Under the pieces are notes generated by a model that saw nothing but the letters and a program-made list of their open reading frames with translations, made no database searches and was not told the DNA's origin. Positions 25,735 through 34,433 of a stretch of DNA of 64,000 nt are shown in pieces (positions within the stretch are counted from its first letter, which is position 1; each line of letters opens with the position of its first letter). The stretch comes from Edwardsiella anguillarum (GTDB lineage Bacteria > Pseudomonadota > Gammaproteobacteria > Enterobacterales > Enterobacteriaceae). The translations under genes and the position numbers were made by a program. Location: the NCBI RefSeq assembly GCF_008801815.1, contig NZ_VZOX01000006.1. The stretch is one strand, 5' to 3'.

Positions 25735-25905
25735 AGAAGCTCAGCTTCCTACAGACGCTGCGTGATTACGATAGTCGGGGCGCGGAGGCTATGGACATGG
25801 TGCTAAAATAACGAAGGTAGGAATGCCAGAAAGCGTGCGTCTTGCCTGACAATAGCCACCATCTGCAAGGCTGCTTATCCAAAATCTGATTTATTCAACA
25901 ACGCC
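25735..25905 (+). mobile_element. IS903-type 3' end, right boundary of the selC insert
   Basis: The plus strand encodes LQTLRDYDSRGAEAMDMVLK, the C-terminal block of IS903/IS5 transposases, then stops. The next bases resemble the IS903 3' end (GGAATGCCAGAAAGCGTGCG). The terminal repeat lies at the right edge, where the complement of GTTGAATAAATC occupies 25888-25899. It is in inverted orientation to the element at 21325-22126 and ends 54 bases before selC. Confidence 0.8.
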
Positions 25906-25959
25906 ATAAAGGATTAAAAGGAATTTTGTTGCGCTCGGGAGAGTTCAGAAGAGGCTGAT

Positions 25960-26054
25960 TGGCGGAAGATCACAGGAGTCGAACCTGCCCGGGACCGCTG
26001 GCGGCCCCAACCGGATTTGAAGTCCGGCCGCCCCACCGGGGACGATGATCTTCC
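25960..26054 (-). tRNA. selC: tRNA-Sec (selC)
   Basis: A 95-nt selenocysteine tRNA on the minus strand with encoded CCA. The UCA anticodon lies in GGACTTCAAATCC; the long extra arm (TTGGGGCCGCCAGCGGTCCC) and the 8-bp acceptor GGAAGATC/GATCTTCC are diagnostic. It is near-identical to E. coli selC. Its 3' end faces the AT-rich insert, as in E. coli and Salmonella pathogenicity islands that use selC as a target. Confidence 0.97.
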
Positions 26055-26138
26055 AATCGATGCGGCGGGAGTATACCCCACAACCGGGGGCCGGGCGCAA
26101 GGAGAAATCCCCGCCCGGCACGCCGGGCGGACATTACG

Positions 26139-28577
26139 CTAAAGCAGACGCGCCAGACGGTTAAGATCCGACTGGATGGCGCCGGCGGTAACATCGCGCC
26201 CCGCGCCGGGGCCGCGGATCACCAGCGGGTTATCACGATACCAGCGGCTTTCGATCGCGAACACGTTGTCGCACGGCAACAGCGACGCCAGCGGGTGCTC
26301 CGGGCGCACGGCCTCAACGCCGACGCGCGCCTTACCGTTGGCGTCAAAGCGTGCCACGTAGCGCAGCACCAGCCCCATCTCATTGGCCGCCTCCAGACGC
26401 TGCAGCATCTGCTCGTCCAGCGCTTCGCCGTTCTCAAAAAAGTGATCGATAGAGCCCTGCTCGCCGCCGGCCGGCACCAGGGACTCGACCCGGACCTGGG
26501 CAGGCTCAATGTCATATCCCGCCTCGCGTGCCAGGATCACCAGCTTGCGCATCACGTCCTGACCGGAAAGATCCACCCGCGGATCGGGCTCTGTCAGACC
26601 CTGCTGCCAAGCCTGGTCCACCAGCGCACTAAAGGGAACCGAGCCGTCAAACTGTAGAAACAGCCAGGAGAGGGTGCCGGAGAAAATGCCGCTGATGGAC
26701 AGAATCGTATCGCCGCTGTCGCGCAGATCGCGCACGGTGTAGTTAACCGGCAGCCCGGCGCCCACGGTCGCGTTATACAGCCAGTGGCGCCCGGTTTTCT
26801 CAAATGCGTCGCGGATCTGGCGGTATTCATGGCCGTCGGCGGCGCCGGCCAGCTTGTTGGCGCTAACCACGTGGAAACCGTAGCTGGCAAAATCCCGGTA
26901 CTGCTGGGCCAGCGAGGGACTGGCCGTCACATCGAGCACCACCAAATCATCATAGGGGTGAGCCCGCATCCACAGGAACAGCGACTCTTCATCCAGCGCC
27001 TGCGCCTCATCGTCGAAGAAGGCCAGCGCACGGCTGGCGTCCAGCCCCTCATAGCTCAGCAGGCTGCGATTGCTGTCGACCACCCCGGCCAGAATAAACT
27101 CGAAACCGCTGCGCGCCGACAGGTTGCCCTGCTCGCGCGCGAATAGCTCCAGCCAGCGAGAACCGATGTTGCCCTTACCAAACAGGATCAGGCCGACGCG
27201 CTTTTCTGCCCGGAACAGCGAGCTGTGCAGCCCCTGCACCAGCGCCTCCGTCGGGCCGCAGCGCAGCACTGCCACCAGGCTGATGCTCTCCTCCGACTGC
27301 CAGATAAATTCGACCGGCTGCTCCTTAAGCTGCTGATAAAAACGGTGGGCATGCAGTGGATTGCGGCAGACACCGGCACCGACCATCGCCACCAACGCCA
27401 AGCCGTCGCGCAGCTGTAGCAGGCCCGGAATCGCCGACTCCTCCAGCAGCTTAAATACGCTGCCGACCACCTCCGCGGTGTAGCACAGCTGGATCAATCC
27501 GCGATCGCGATGGATCCCGCTGGCCAGCGGGCGCAGCTGGCTGCGCGTCAGAATACGCGCCACCTCTTGGTGTACGTGGCTGAACTCATGACCGGCGGGA
27601 ACGTGCAGCTCAATCAGGCAGACATCATCATGGCTGGTGACAATCTTGGCGCCGTTGCCGCTGGCCAGCACCCGCTCGATGCGGGTCGACCCCTGCTGCG
27701 GCTGATAGCTGCAGCGCAGCTGCAGATCGATATCGCTAGCGGACACTGGCTGCAGCGTGCGGGCGTGCAGCACCGGCGCAGCCAGACGCGCCAGCTCGCT
27801 GGCCTCATCCAGACGCAGCAGCGGCAGCAGACAGGCATCCTTCACCTTACGCGGATCGGCGCTGTAGACCCCGGCGACATCGCTCCAGATAGTCACGCGC
27901 CGCACGCCGGCCAAGGCGCCGATCTGCGTCGCCGAATAGTCAGAACCGTTACGGCCAAGCAAGACCGTTTCACCCACGCCGCTGCGGCTGATAAAGCCGG
28001 TGACCACCAGGCGCTTATTAGAATGCTGGGCCAGCAGCTGCAGCAGCAGCGGATAGGAGCGCCCTTCATCCACCTGCGGCTGAGCGGCGCGCTCGGCGCG
28101 CAGGAAATCCCGCGCATCCAGCCACGCTGACTCCATGCCCTGCGTCTGCAGCACCGCCGCCATCAGCCGGGCGGACCAAATCTCACCGTGGCCCACCACC
28201 TCGGCATAGGCCGCCTCATCGATCTCGCCATCCAGCAGCGCCGCCAGGCGCTCAAGATCCCGAACAAAGTGCGTCTGTAGCGGCTCCGCCATATCCGGCG
28301 GCAGCAAGCCAGCAATCAGCTCGCTCTGGTAACGGCGCAGGGCTTGCTGTACCTGATGGGCAGAGATGCGATCGCTCTGGCTGAGCTTGAGCCAGCTGAT
28401 CAGCTGATTAGTGGTGCTGCCCGCCGCCGACACGACCATCATGTCGCCGGGGCGGCTGTATTCCGCCATGATCCCCGCGACGCGCAAATAACACTTTACA
28501 TCTGCCAGGCTACTGCCGCCGAACTTATGCAGCTGGCGCTCTGCCTGCTGCTGCCCCGTTACCGCTTGTGCACTCAT
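26139..28577 (-). CDS. metL: Bifunctional aspartokinase II / homoserine dehydrogenase II
   Basis: Catalyses the first and third steps of the aspartate pathway for methionine. It has 812 residues (810 in E. coli). The kinase domain starts LHKFGGSSLADVKCYLRVAG; GFISRSGVGETVLLGRNGSD belongs to the ATP/aspartate site. The dehydrogenase half begins LILFGKGNIGSRWLELF (NADP motif), with VSANKLAGAADGHEYRQI and DPRVDLSGQDVMRKLVILAR further on. It follows metB by 3 bases in one MetJ-controlled operon. In E. coli metF comes next; here selC follows instead. Confidence 0.96.
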   Translation of the reverse strand: MSAQAVTGQQQAERQLHKFGGSSLADVKCYLRVAGIMAEYSRPGDMMVVSAAGSTTNQLISWLKLSQSDRISAHQVQQALRRYQSELIAGLLPPDMAEPLQTHFVRDLERLAALLDGEIDEAAYAEVVGHGEIWSARLMAAVLQTQGMESAWLDARDFLRAERAAQPQVDEGRSYPLLLQLLAQHSNKRLVVTGFISRSGVGETVLLGRNGSDYSATQIGALAGVRRVTIWSDVAGVYSADPRKVKDACLLPLLRLDEASELARLAAPVLHARTLQPVSASDIDLQLRCSYQPQQGSTRIERVLASGNGAKIVTSHDDVCLIELHVPAGHEFSHVHQEVARILTRSQLRPLASGIHRDRGLIQLCYTAEVVGSVFKLLEESAIPGLLQLRDGLALVAMVGAGVCRNPLHAHRFYQQLKEQPVEFIWQSEESISLVAVLRCGPTEALVQGLHSSLFRAEKRVGLILFGKGNIGSRWLELFAREQGNLSARSGFEFILAGVVDSNRSLLSYEGLDASRALAFFDDEAQALDEESLFLWMRAHPYDDLVVLDVTASPSLAQQYRDFASYGFHVVSANKLAGAADGHEYRQIRDAFEKTGRHWLYNATVGAGLPVNYTVRDLRDSGDTILSISGIFSGTLSWLFLQFDGSVPFSALVDQAWQQGLTEPDPRVDLSGQDVMRKLVILAREAGYDIEPAQVRVESLVPAGGEQGSIDHFFENGEALDEQMLQRLEAANEMGLVLRYVARFDANGKARVGVEAVRPEHPLASLLPCDNVFAIESRWYRDNPLVIRGPGAGRDVTAGAIQSDLNRLARLL

Positions 28578-28580
28578 CGC

Positions 28581-29741
28581 TTACCTCGTTGCTGCTGCCT
28601 GAAATGCCTGTTCCAGATCAGCGATTAAATCATCACCGTCCTCAATACCCACGGAAATACGCAGCAGACTGTCGCTAATGCCTGCCGCTCTGCGCGCTTC
28701 CGGCGCCATGCCGGCGTGGGTCATGGTGGCGGCATGGGAGATCAGGCTCTCCACCCCCCCCAGAGACTCTGCCAGTGTAAACAGTTGCAGGGATTTTAGG
28801 AAACGCCGTAGATGGGACTCATCTCCCTCTAACTCAAAACTGAGCATGGCGCCAAAGCCCCGCTGCTGGCGGGCGGCAATGGCGTGACCGGGGTGCGTCG
28901 ACAGCGACGGATGATACAGCCGCGCGACCTGCGGCTGCGCCCGTAGCCAGTCGAGGATACGCAGTGCATTGGCCTGCTGCAGCGCGATACGCGGCGCCAG
29001 CGTGCGTAGCCCCCTCAGCAGCAGATAGCAGTCAAAAGGCGCGCCGGTCACCCCGATATTATTTCCCCACCAGGCCAGCTCCTGCGCCATCGCCGCCGTT
29101 TTGGCGATCACCGCCCCGGCCACCACGTCGGAGTGGCCGTTCAGGTACTTGGTACAGGAGTGCAGCACCAGATCGGCGCCCAGCGCCAGCGGCTGCTGCA
29201 GCGCCGGACTGAGGAACGTATTATCCACCGCCGTCAGGGCGCCCACTCGCTGCGCGGCGGCGCAGATCGCGGCGATATCCACCACCCGCAGCAGCGGATT
29301 GCTCGGCGTCTCAACCAGTACCAGCTTCGGACGCAGCGCCATCGCCCGGACCAGCGCCTGCGCATCGCCCTGATCGACGAATACCACTCGGAAAGCCCCC
29401 CGGCGCGCCAGGCTGTCGAGCAGGCGATAGCTGCCGCCATAGCAGTCGTGCGGCGCCAGCAGCAGATCGCCGGGGGAGAGCAGCGCCGTACACATCAGAT
29501 GGATCGCGCCCATTCCGCTGGCGGTCACCACCGCACCGGCCCCCCCTTCCAGCTCCGCCAGCGCCCGCTCGGCCACGTCACGCGTGGGATTTCCGCGCCG
29601 GGCATAGTCGTGCGTGCGCGGCTGATTAAAATCAGTAAAGTTGTAGGTGGTGGAAAGATGGATGGGTGGAACCACGCTGCCATACTGCTCATCGTCGTTC
29701 AGCCCACAGCGCACTGCCTGAGTTGCCGGTTGATAGCGCAC
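28581..29741 (-). CDS. metB: Cystathionine gamma-synthase
   Basis: PLP enzyme joining O-succinylhomoserine and cysteine to form cystathionine in methionine synthesis. It has 386 residues, exactly the E. coli length, from GTG 29741, which follows GGGAGG at about 8 bases; the longer reading to 29795 runs into the met boxes. The PLP-binding lysine is in LVLHSCTKYLNGHSDVVAG; N-terminal RCGLNDDEQYGSVVPPIH and ESLGGVESLISHAATMTH are family hallmarks. It is the first gene of metBL and is divergent from metJ. Confidence 0.96.
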   Translation of the reverse strand: MRYQPATQAVRCGLNDDEQYGSVVPPIHLSTTYNFTDFNQPRTHDYARRGNPTRDVAERALAELEGGAGAVVTASGMGAIHLMCTALLSPGDLLLAPHDCYGGSYRLLDSLARRGAFRVVFVDQGDAQALVRAMALRPKLVLVETPSNPLLRVVDIAAICAAAQRVGALTAVDNTFLSPALQQPLALGADLVLHSCTKYLNGHSDVVAGAVIAKTAAMAQELAWWGNNIGVTGAPFDCYLLLRGLRTLAPRIALQQANALRILDWLRAQPQVARLYHPSLSTHPGHAIAARQQRGFGAMLSFELEGDESHLRRFLKSLQLFTLAESLGGVESLISHAATMTHAGMAPEARRAAGISDSLLRISVGIEDGDDLIADLEQAFQAAATR

Positions 29742-29799
29742 CTGATTGCCCTCCCTGAAATAGCGCCAACAATGGATAGAGCGTAACCGCTGCAAAAAT

Positions 29800-29831
29800 A
29801 GACGTCAATACATCTAGCCATCTAAAAGTCT
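29800..29831. promoter_or_regulatory. MetJ operator: four tandem met boxes
   Basis: Four adjacent 8-base units AGACGTCA, ATACATCT, AGCCATCT and AAAAGTCT match the met-box consensus AGACGTCT to varying degrees; the first is nearly perfect. They lie between the divergent metB and metJ starts, as in E. coli. MetJ with S-adenosylmethionine should bind here and repress both directions. Confidence 0.88.
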
Positions 29832-30024
29832 TTGCGTATGGATTGAGGTAGATAGGATTAACCGCTAAAATTGGCACAGTCTGTTTGTGGTTATCGCCTC
29901 CCTGGATACCAGCGCGGCAAACGTGATCATCCACGCTGATCCCGCCATTGTGTTAGGGATACGGGATACAATCAGGCATAATAGCCCGTTGTCTCGGAAT
30001 AATTATTTGTGAAGGTATCTCCTC

Positions 30025-30345
30025 ATGGCTGCAGAATGGAACGGTGAATATATTAGCCCTTACGCTGAGCACGGCAAAAAGAGTGAGCAGGTTAAAAAGA
30101 TTACGGTATCCATTCCGCTGAAAGTATTAAAAATACTCACGGACGAGCGCACCCGCCGCCAGGTAAATAACCTGCGTCACGCGACGAATAGCGAACTGCT
30201 GTGTGAGGCCTTTCTGCACGCGTTTACCGGTCAACCGCTGCCGGATGACGACGATCTGCGCAAAGATCGCAGCAATGAAATCCCGGAGGCGGCCAAAGAA
30301 ATGATGCGCCAGCTGGGGATCGATCCGGAAACCTGGGAATACTGA
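30025..30345 (+). CDS. metJ: Methionine repressor MetJ
   Basis: Ribbon-helix-helix repressor that uses S-adenosylmethionine as corepressor. It has 106 residues (105 in E. coli). The DNA-binding strand KKITVSIPLKVLKILTDERT and the helical part RRQVNNLRHATNSELLCEAF are fully conserved. It lies divergent to metBL over the met boxes, so it is self-regulated. Confidence 0.97.
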   Translation: MAAEWNGEYISPYAEHGKKSEQVKKITVSIPLKVLKILTDERTRRQVNNLRHATNSELLCEAFLHAFTGQPLPDDDDLRKDRSNEIPEAAKEMMRQLGIDPETWEY

Positions 30346-30420
30346 TACGCGCAGCGTCCGGATGCATTCACCCTGGGCGTTGCCTTGGCATGAGCGAACC
30401 GCGGCGTTGTTCAGGCAATA

Positions 30421-30446
30421 AAAAAGGCACCCGAGGGTGCCTTTTT
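30421..30446. terminator. Bidirectional terminator between metJ and rpmE
   Basis: The AAAAAGGCACCC/GGGTGCCTTTTT hairpin serves the convergent genes metJ (plus) and rpmE (minus). Confidence 0.88.
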
Positions 30447-30459
30447 CGTCGGTTCCAAA

Positions 30460-30672
30460 TTACTTGGAACCCACCATGTTGAAGCGCTTGTTGAAGCGAT
30501 CAACGCGGCCGCCGGTAGCGACGTCACGCTGCTTACCGGTGTAGAACGGGTGGCATTTGTCGCACACGTCCAGGCTCAGATCGTGACCAACGGTAGAGTG
30601 GGTCTTGATAACGTTGCCGCAAGAGCAGGTTGCAGTGATGGCAACGTAGTTCGGATGGATACCTTCTTTCAT
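30460..30672 (-). CDS. rpmE: 50S ribosomal protein L31
   Basis: 70-residue zinc-binding ribosomal protein, the same length as in E. coli. The cysteine pairs TCSCGN and CDKC (C16, C18, C37, C40) mark the zinc-containing form, and GKQRDVATGGRVDRFNKRFN is the conserved tail. ATG 30672, starting MKEGIHPNY, is the family start; the longer frame to 30759 is leader sequence. Confidence 0.97.
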   Translation of the reverse strand: MKEGIHPNYVAITATCSCGNVIKTHSTVGHDLSLDVCDKCHPFYTGKQRDVATGGRVDRFNKRFNMVGSK

Positions 30673-30874
30673 GGGGAAAACCTCTGTTAAGGCCGCGTCG
30701 CTATCCGGCCCTTTTCCGCCAGACACCACGCGTGGTTGATAAAATCGGGTTTGATACAAAATTATATCAAAGGCGGCGAATCATACAGAAAATAGCCGCC
30801 TAACGCAATCACCTACATCGATCCAGACGCTATCCGGTGTACACTGTAACGCCGTTAAGCCGCAGGAAAAAGCG

Positions 30875-33070
30875 ATGTCCGTAGCCCACGTAGCGCTGCC
30901 CGTACCCCTGGCCCGCACCTTTGACTACCTGTTGCCCTCCGACATGCCGGCCCTGCCGGGCTGCCGGGTCAGCGTGCCCTTTGGCCGCCGTGAGATGATT
31001 GGCATCGTGGTGGCGATCGGCGAGCAGAGTGAGCTTCCGCTGGAAAACCTAAAGCACATCAATCACCTGCTGGATACACAGCCGCTGTTCAGCGACAGCC
31101 AGTGGCGCCTGCTGCGCTGGGCCGCCGACTATTACCATCACCCCATCGGCGAGGTGCTGTTTCATGCCCTGCCGATGCTGCTGCGCCAGGGAAAGACGGC
31201 CAGCCATACGCCCCTGTGGCGCTGGAGCCTAACGTCTCTCGGGCAGCAAACCGATCCCCTCTCCCTGAAACGGGCACCCAAGCAGCAGCAGGCGCTAGCG
31301 CTGCTGCAGCGCCACGCGATCTACCGCCATCAGGCGGAGGAGTTCGATCTCAGCGCGGCCGCGCTACAGGCGCTGAAGAGTAAGGGCCTGATCGCGCTGG
31401 AGAGTGAGGCGATCGCCCCCGGCGACTGGCGCAGCGACCTTTCCCTCTGCGCCGAGCGCCTGACGCTGAACGCAGAACAGGCCACCGCCGTGGGCGCCAT
31501 ACGCGCCGACGATGACCATTTTAGCCCCTGGCTGCTGGCCGGCGTGACCGGCTCAGGCAAGACCGAAGTCTACCTGAGCGTCATCGAAAACCTGCTCGCC
31601 CGCGGGCGTCAGGCGCTGGTTCTGGTCCCGGAAATCGGCCTGACACCGCAGACCATCGCCCGCTTCCGCCAGCGTTTCTCCGTGCCGGTCGATGTGCTGC
31701 ACTCCGGACTGAACGACGGCGAGCGGCTGGCGGCCTGGCTACGCGCCCGCGACGGCGAAAGCGCGATCGTTATCGGCACCCGTTCAGCCCTGTTTACGCC
31801 GTTCGCCCGCCTGGGTGGCATCATTATCGATGAAGAGCACGATGGCTCTTACAAACAGCAGGAGGGGTGGCGCTATCACGCCCGCGATCTGGCGGTGCTG
31901 CGCGCCCGCCTCGAGGATATCCCTATCGTGCTCGGCTCTGCGACCCCGGCGCTGGAGACCCTGCATAACGTCGACGTCGGCAAGTACCGGCGGCTGTGTC
32001 TGACCCAGCGCGCCGGTAATGCCAAACCCGCCGCACAACATCTGGTGGATCTCAAGGGGCTGCCCCTCAAGGCCGGGCTGGCGCCGCCGCTGATCGAGCG
32101 TATCCGCCGTCACACCGACGCCGGAAACCAGGTGATCCTGTTCCTTAACCGCCGCGGCTACGCCCCGGCGCTGCTGTGCCATGAGTGCGGCTGGATAGCC
32201 GAATGTCCGCGCTGCGATCACTTCTATACCCTGCATCAGGGCCAGCGAAGCCTGCGCTGTCACCACTGCGACAGCCAGCGACCGGTTCCGCACCAGTGCC
32301 CGCAGTGCGGCTCCACCCATCTGGTGCCGGTCGGGCTGGGGACCGAACAGCTGGAGCATGAGCTGGCCGATCTGTTCCCCACGATCCCACTGACCCGTAT
32401 CGATCGCGATACCACCAGCCGCAAAGGAGCGCTGGAGCAACAGCTGGCGGAGGTCCATCAGGGAGGGCCGCGCATCCTGATCGGCACCCAGATGCTGGCC
32501 AAGGGGCATCATTTTCCCAATGTCACGCTGGTGGCCTTGCTGGACGTCGACGGCGCGTTGTTCTCCGCCGATTTTCACGCCGCCGAACGCTTCGCCCAGC
32601 TATATACCCAGGTGGCCGGGCGCGCCGGACGCGCCGGCAAACGCGGCGAGGTGCTATTGCAGACGCACCACCCCGACCATCCCCTGCTGCAGACGCTACT
32701 ACATCAGGGCTATGACGCCTTTGCCCGTCAGGCGCTGCAGGAGCGTCAGAGCGTATTTCTACCCCCGTTCACCCACCATGTCATGCTGCGCGCCGACGAT
32801 CACGACAACCGGCACGCCGGCGACTTTCTGCGACAGCTGCGCGCACGGCTAGAAGCCAGCCCGCTGTGCGACGCGTCGCTGTGGCTGCTTGGCCCGGTTC
32901 CGGCGCTGCAGCCCAAGCGCGGCGGCCGCTACCGCTGGCAGCTACTGGCTCAGCATCCGTCGCGCGCCAAACTGCAGCGCTTGTTGCAGGAGGTTCTACC
33001 GCAGGTCAGCGCGCTGCCGGCCTATAAGAAGGTGAAATGGTCGTTAGACGTCGATCCCACCGACAGCTAA
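30875..33070 (+). CDS. priA: Primosomal protein N' (replication restart helicase PriA)
   Basis: 3'-5' DNA helicase that recognises abandoned forks and reloads the replisome. It has 731 residues (732 in E. coli). The N-terminal 3'-OH-binding domain starts VAHVALPVPLARTFDYLLP. Walker A is GVTGSGKTEVYL and the DEAH-type box is IIIDEEHDGSYKQ. The zinc region has eight cysteines in pairs (CHECG, CPRC, CHHC, CPQCG). Helicase motif VI appears as QVAGRAGRAGKRGEV. It is divergent from rpmE. Confidence 0.97.
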   Translation: MSVAHVALPVPLARTFDYLLPSDMPALPGCRVSVPFGRREMIGIVVAIGEQSELPLENLKHINHLLDTQPLFSDSQWRLLRWAADYYHHPIGEVLFHALPMLLRQGKTASHTPLWRWSLTSLGQQTDPLSLKRAPKQQQALALLQRHAIYRHQAEEFDLSAAALQALKSKGLIALESEAIAPGDWRSDLSLCAERLTLNAEQATAVGAIRADDDHFSPWLLAGVTGSGKTEVYLSVIENLLARGRQALVLVPEIGLTPQTIARFRQRFSVPVDVLHSGLNDGERLAAWLRARDGESAIVIGTRSALFTPFARLGGIIIDEEHDGSYKQQEGWRYHARDLAVLRARLEDIPIVLGSATPALETLHNVDVGKYRRLCLTQRAGNAKPAAQHLVDLKGLPLKAGLAPPLIERIRRHTDAGNQVILFLNRRGYAPALLCHECGWIAECPRCDHFYTLHQGQRSLRCHHCDSQRPVPHQCPQCGSTHLVPVGLGTEQLEHELADLFPTIPLTRIDRDTTSRKGALEQQLAEVHQGGPRILIGTQMLAKGHHFPNVTLVALLDVDGALFSADFHAAERFAQLYTQVAGRAGRAGKRGEVLLQTHHPDHPLLQTLLHQGYDAFARQALQERQSVFLPPFTHHVMLRADDHDNRHAGDFLRQLRARLEASPLCDASLWLLGPVPALQPKRGGRYRWQLLAQHPSRAKLQRLLQEVLPQVSALPAYKKVKWSLDVDPTDS

Positions 33071-33347
33071 GGGCGTCGGCGTGGAAATGAAGTGCGATCG
33101 GGATCGAAAAAATCTATTCACATCACACTTTCCCTGCAAATTAAGTAACTATCACCCCCGCTGTTCCGTTTAATATGTGATCATATACTCACCGGCCATC
33201 CATTGACGGCGGCCGGTGTCGGCGGCGGACGAGGCTGCCTTCGGAGAGAACAGAACTATCGCTGGCGCAATCGTTACCTTCGCCGCGGGATAATGATCGG
33301 GAAGTCATATCATCGCGCCAGCATGGACTGACGCAAGGAGAAACGCG

Positions 33348-34367
33348 TTGGAAGAGAAGCAAATAAACGCCACCATGAAAGATGTGGCGGAGTATGCCGG
33401 CGTATCAACCGCAACGGTATCGCGAGCGCTGATGAATCCAGAGAAGGTGTCGGCCGCCACCCGCCAAAAGGTCGAACAGGCGGTGTTGGCCGTCGGATAT
33501 GCTCCCCATACGCTGGCCCGCAGCAACAAGCGCGGCGAGTCACGCACTATCCTGGTGATCGTCCCGGATATCTGCGATCCGTTTTTCGCCGAAGTGATCC
33601 AGGGGATCGAACGCACCGCCGCCGAGCACGGCTATCTGGTTCTACTCGGCGACTGCGCCCAGCAGATGCAGCAGGAAAAAACCTTCGTTAATCTGATCGT
33701 CACCAAGCAGATCGACGGCATGCTGCTGCTGGGGTCCAACATTCCCTTCGACGCCAGTAAGGAAGAGCAGCGTAATCTACCGCCCATGGTGATGGCCAAT
33801 GAGTTTGCGCCGGAGCTGGAGCTGCCAACGGTGCATATCGACAACTTGACCGCCGCCTTCAAGGCCGTGCTCTATCTGCACGATCTGGGCCACCAGCGGA
33901 TAGGCTGCCTCGCCGGCCCAGAGCACATGCCGCTGAGCCAATACCGCCTGCAGGGGTATATCCAGGCGCTACGCCGCTGCGGCCTCAGCGAAACGGGCTA
34001 CGTGGCGCATGGCGACTTTACCTTCGAGGCCGGCGCTAAGGCGCTGGCGCAGCTGATGGCGCTGCCGCAGCCGCCCACCGCGCTGTTTTGTCACAGCGAT
34101 GTGATGGCGATAGGTGCACTGTCGCAGGCAAAGCGACTGGGGATCAAGGTGCCGGAAGAGCTATCTATCATCGGCTTCGATGATATCCGACTGGCGCAGT
34201 ACGCCGATCCACCGCTGACGACCGTGGCGCAGCCCCGCTATCAGATTGGCCGAGAAGCCATGCTGCTACTGCTGGAGCAGCTGCATCACCATCGCACGGT
34301 CAGCGGTTCGCGCCTGCTGGACAGCGAGCTCATCATCCGCGGCAGTACGGCTGTTCCGAAACGCTAG
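33348..34367 (+). CDS. cytR: LacI-family repressor CytR
   Basis: Repressor of nucleoside uptake and catabolism, acting with CRP; cytidine is the inducer. It has 339 residues. The LacI helix-turn-helix TMKDVAEYAGVSTATVSRALMNP is at the N-terminus, and the periplasmic-binding-like effector domain follows with RTILVIVPDICDPFFAEVIQ and GCLAGPEHMPLSQYRLQGY, both typical of CytR rather than other LacI members. The start is TTG 33348, with AAGGAG 7 bases upstream. Confidence 0.94.
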   Translation: MEEKQINATMKDVAEYAGVSTATVSRALMNPEKVSAATRQKVEQAVLAVGYAPHTLARSNKRGESRTILVIVPDICDPFFAEVIQGIERTAAEHGYLVLLGDCAQQMQQEKTFVNLIVTKQIDGMLLLGSNIPFDASKEEQRNLPPMVMANEFAPELELPTVHIDNLTAAFKAVLYLHDLGHQRIGCLAGPEHMPLSQYRLQGYIQALRRCGLSETGYVAHGDFTFEAGAKALAQLMALPQPPTALFCHSDVMAIGALSQAKRLGIKVPEELSIIGFDDIRLAQYADPPLTTVAQPRYQIGREAMLLLLEQLHHHRTVSGSRLLDSELIIRGSTAVPKR

Positions 34368-34433
34368 TGAATTGAATCTGAGTTCAGTAACATGGCGTCC
34401 TGATATTGACTATTCAGTTGTAGCGAAACGACA

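Noticed and set aside
25467..25811. Plus-strand open frame of 114 codons
   Set aside because: It crosses the junction of an antisense IS3 piece and the IS903-type 3' end; only the last 25 residues have meaning as transposase.
21325..25905. A locus of enterocyte effacement or other type III secretion island
   Set aside because: Apart from the GrlA-like regulator there are no secretion, effector or chaperone genes in the window.
21325..25905. An intact, active composite transposon
   Set aside because: Both transposase ends are truncated and carry stops and frameshifts; no target duplication is evident.
25900..26060. An integrase gene or direct repeat of the selC 3' end marking an attachment site
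   Set aside because: No tyrosine-integrase gene lies in the window and I found no second copy of the selC 3' end by eye; a computed search would be needed to exclude a short one.
25970..26194. Minus-strand open frame of 74 codons
   Set aside because: It lies over the selC tRNA gene and the metL 3' end.
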